Source of the DNA: Edaphobacter sp.
GTDB taxonomy: Bacteria > Acidobacteriota > Terriglobia > Terriglobales > Acidobacteriaceae
Direction: 5' to 3'
Length of the DNA stretch: 64,000 nt
NCBI GenBank assembly: GCA_025462645.1
Contig: JAOAPB010000101.1
Span: 118,615-182,614 of the forward strand
Position 1 is the first letter of the stretch; every line of letters begins with the position of its first letter. The notes beneath the pieces are model-generated. The model did not search any database, was not told where the DNA came from, and saw nothing but the letters and a program-made list of their open reading frames with translations. Positions 63,542 to 64,000 of the stretch are shown one piece after another. A program made the position numbers and the translations under genes.

Positions 63542-63684
63542 CGACCATATTCGTCGATATGCTTATCAAAGCCGCCTAGTATTGTTGTTCTGATCCAAAC
63601 GCCAACAATGAGAGCCACAGAAAGGGCGAGTAAGCCTGCACCAGCAAAGGATAGACGTCGTCGCCAAGAACTGTGTTCGACCAT
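63535..63684 (-). CDS. Tiny hydrophobic ORF between hisB and hisH (first)
   Basis: A 49-residue frame (MVEHSSWRRRLSFAGAG...): a basic start followed by one membrane helix (AGLLALSVALIVGVWI) and a short polar tail (DKHIDEYGRW). It begins three bases after the hisB stop, with GAGG immediately upstream and AAGGA 15 bases upstream. The packing with hisB and the next small ORF argues for coupling. Function unknown; see the second ORF for the split-gene alternative. Confidence 0.45.
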   Translation of the reverse strand: MVEHSSWRRRLSFAGAGLLALSVALIVGVWIRTTILGGFDKHIDEYGRW

Positions 63685-63686
63685 CC

Positions 63687-64000
63687 TCACAGCAATCCTT
63701 TCGTACTAGGCAGCATCTCCCTCATCCGCTCATCCCTCGAGCAAGCTCCGCGTAACGCCCGCGCAAACGCCTTGAAGATGGCCTCTATTTTGTGGTGGTT
63801 CGAGCGTCCGTACATCGTCTTCACGTGGACGTTCGCCTTGGCTCCACGGGCGAAGCCGTCGAAGAAGTCTGCAAGCAGCTCGCTCTGGAAGTCTCCGACC
63901 AATCGAACCTTAACTTTGTCGTCTACGACGTAGGCTACGCGCCCGCTCAGGTCTACAGCGGCGACGGCGAGCGTCTCATCCATCGCCATTACGAAGTAGC
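63687..64000 (-). CDS. hisB: Imidazoleglycerol-phosphate dehydratase, C-terminal part
   Basis: The visible part is the C-terminal half of IGP dehydratase: [28 protein letters not shown] and the metal-binding [19 protein letters not shown], ending PSTKGLL. The N-terminal half lies beyond the right edge of the window. HisB removes water from imidazole glycerol phosphate to give imidazole acetol phosphate. The gene heads the visible his operon (hisB, two tiny ORFs, hisH, lipoyl-like, hisF, hisA). Confidence 0.93.
   Translation of the reverse strand, partial: YFVMAMDETLAVAAVDLSGRVAYVVDDKVKVRLVGDFQSELLADFFDGFARGAKANVHVKTMYGRSNHHKIEAIFKAFARALRGACSRDERMREMLPSTKGLL

Overview
The window looks like a chromosomal segment of an acidobacterium of the Terriglobia type (Terriglobus/Granulicella/Edaphobacter relatives). 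This rests on the mix of protein families: two VWFA-related secreted proteins, an Ig-like/kelch copper-radical-oxidase protein, HAF-repeat proteins, UpxY-like antitermination and a split glycine decarboxylase. No rRNA or other species marker is present, so the genus is not fixed.

Bases 1-39,300 are AT-richer and are dominated by one exopolysaccharide (EPS) locus. After a DUF4136 protein and an outer-membrane porin-like protein, a minus-strand arm (8534 to 3255) carries a Crp/Fnr regulator, a NusG/UpxY-like antiterminator, a UDP-sugar 6-dehydrogenase, an ExoA-like glycosyltransferase and a Wza-like export protein. The plus-strand arm (9268 to 29223) carries a Wzz/Wzc chain-length tyrosine kinase, two sugar aminotransferases, a fused WbpB-WbpD-type oxidoreductase/acetyltransferase, a priming sugar transferase, a deacetylase-like protein, a GT4 glycosyltransferase, a Wzx flippase, an asparagine-synthase-like amidotransferase, a Wzy-like membrane protein and a sugar epimerase. 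Two paralogous UlaG-like metallo-beta-lactamase-fold proteins, one with an added Rieske domain, sit among them. Together they predict a Wzx/Wzy-made polymer containing a diacetamido-uronic acid, possibly amidated, with an unknown oxidative modification. Downstream (27.8-39.2 kb) lie secreted polymer-acting or surface proteins: two parallel-beta-helix proteins, a heparinase II/III-like lyase, two HAF-repeat proteins (one frameshifted) and a galactose-oxidase-like protein with seven Ig-like domains. Three of these share the same Ig-like domain.

Bases 39,600-64,000 are GC-richer housekeeping DNA: a MerR-TPR protein, an acyl-CoA dehydrogenase, an MFS transporter, two tRNA-Arg genes, a complete glycine cleavage operon (gcvT, gcvH, gcvPA, gcvPB) with three small interleaved genes, a methylmalonyl-CoA mutase large subunit, glgC, tatA, a PPK2 kinase, a DMT transporter, two divergent VWA proteins and part of a histidine operon (hisB-orf-orf-hisH-lipoyl-like-hisF-hisA) that runs off the right edge.

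The strongest candidates for something undescribed are: the MBL/MBL-Rieske pair inside the EPS locus; an intergenic repeat present twice in opposite orientation (43604-43871 and 57129-57436), built of a hairpin, a conserved middle and a C-run/G-run box; and two tiny coupled membrane ORFs plus a lysine-less lipoyl-like protein inside the his operon.
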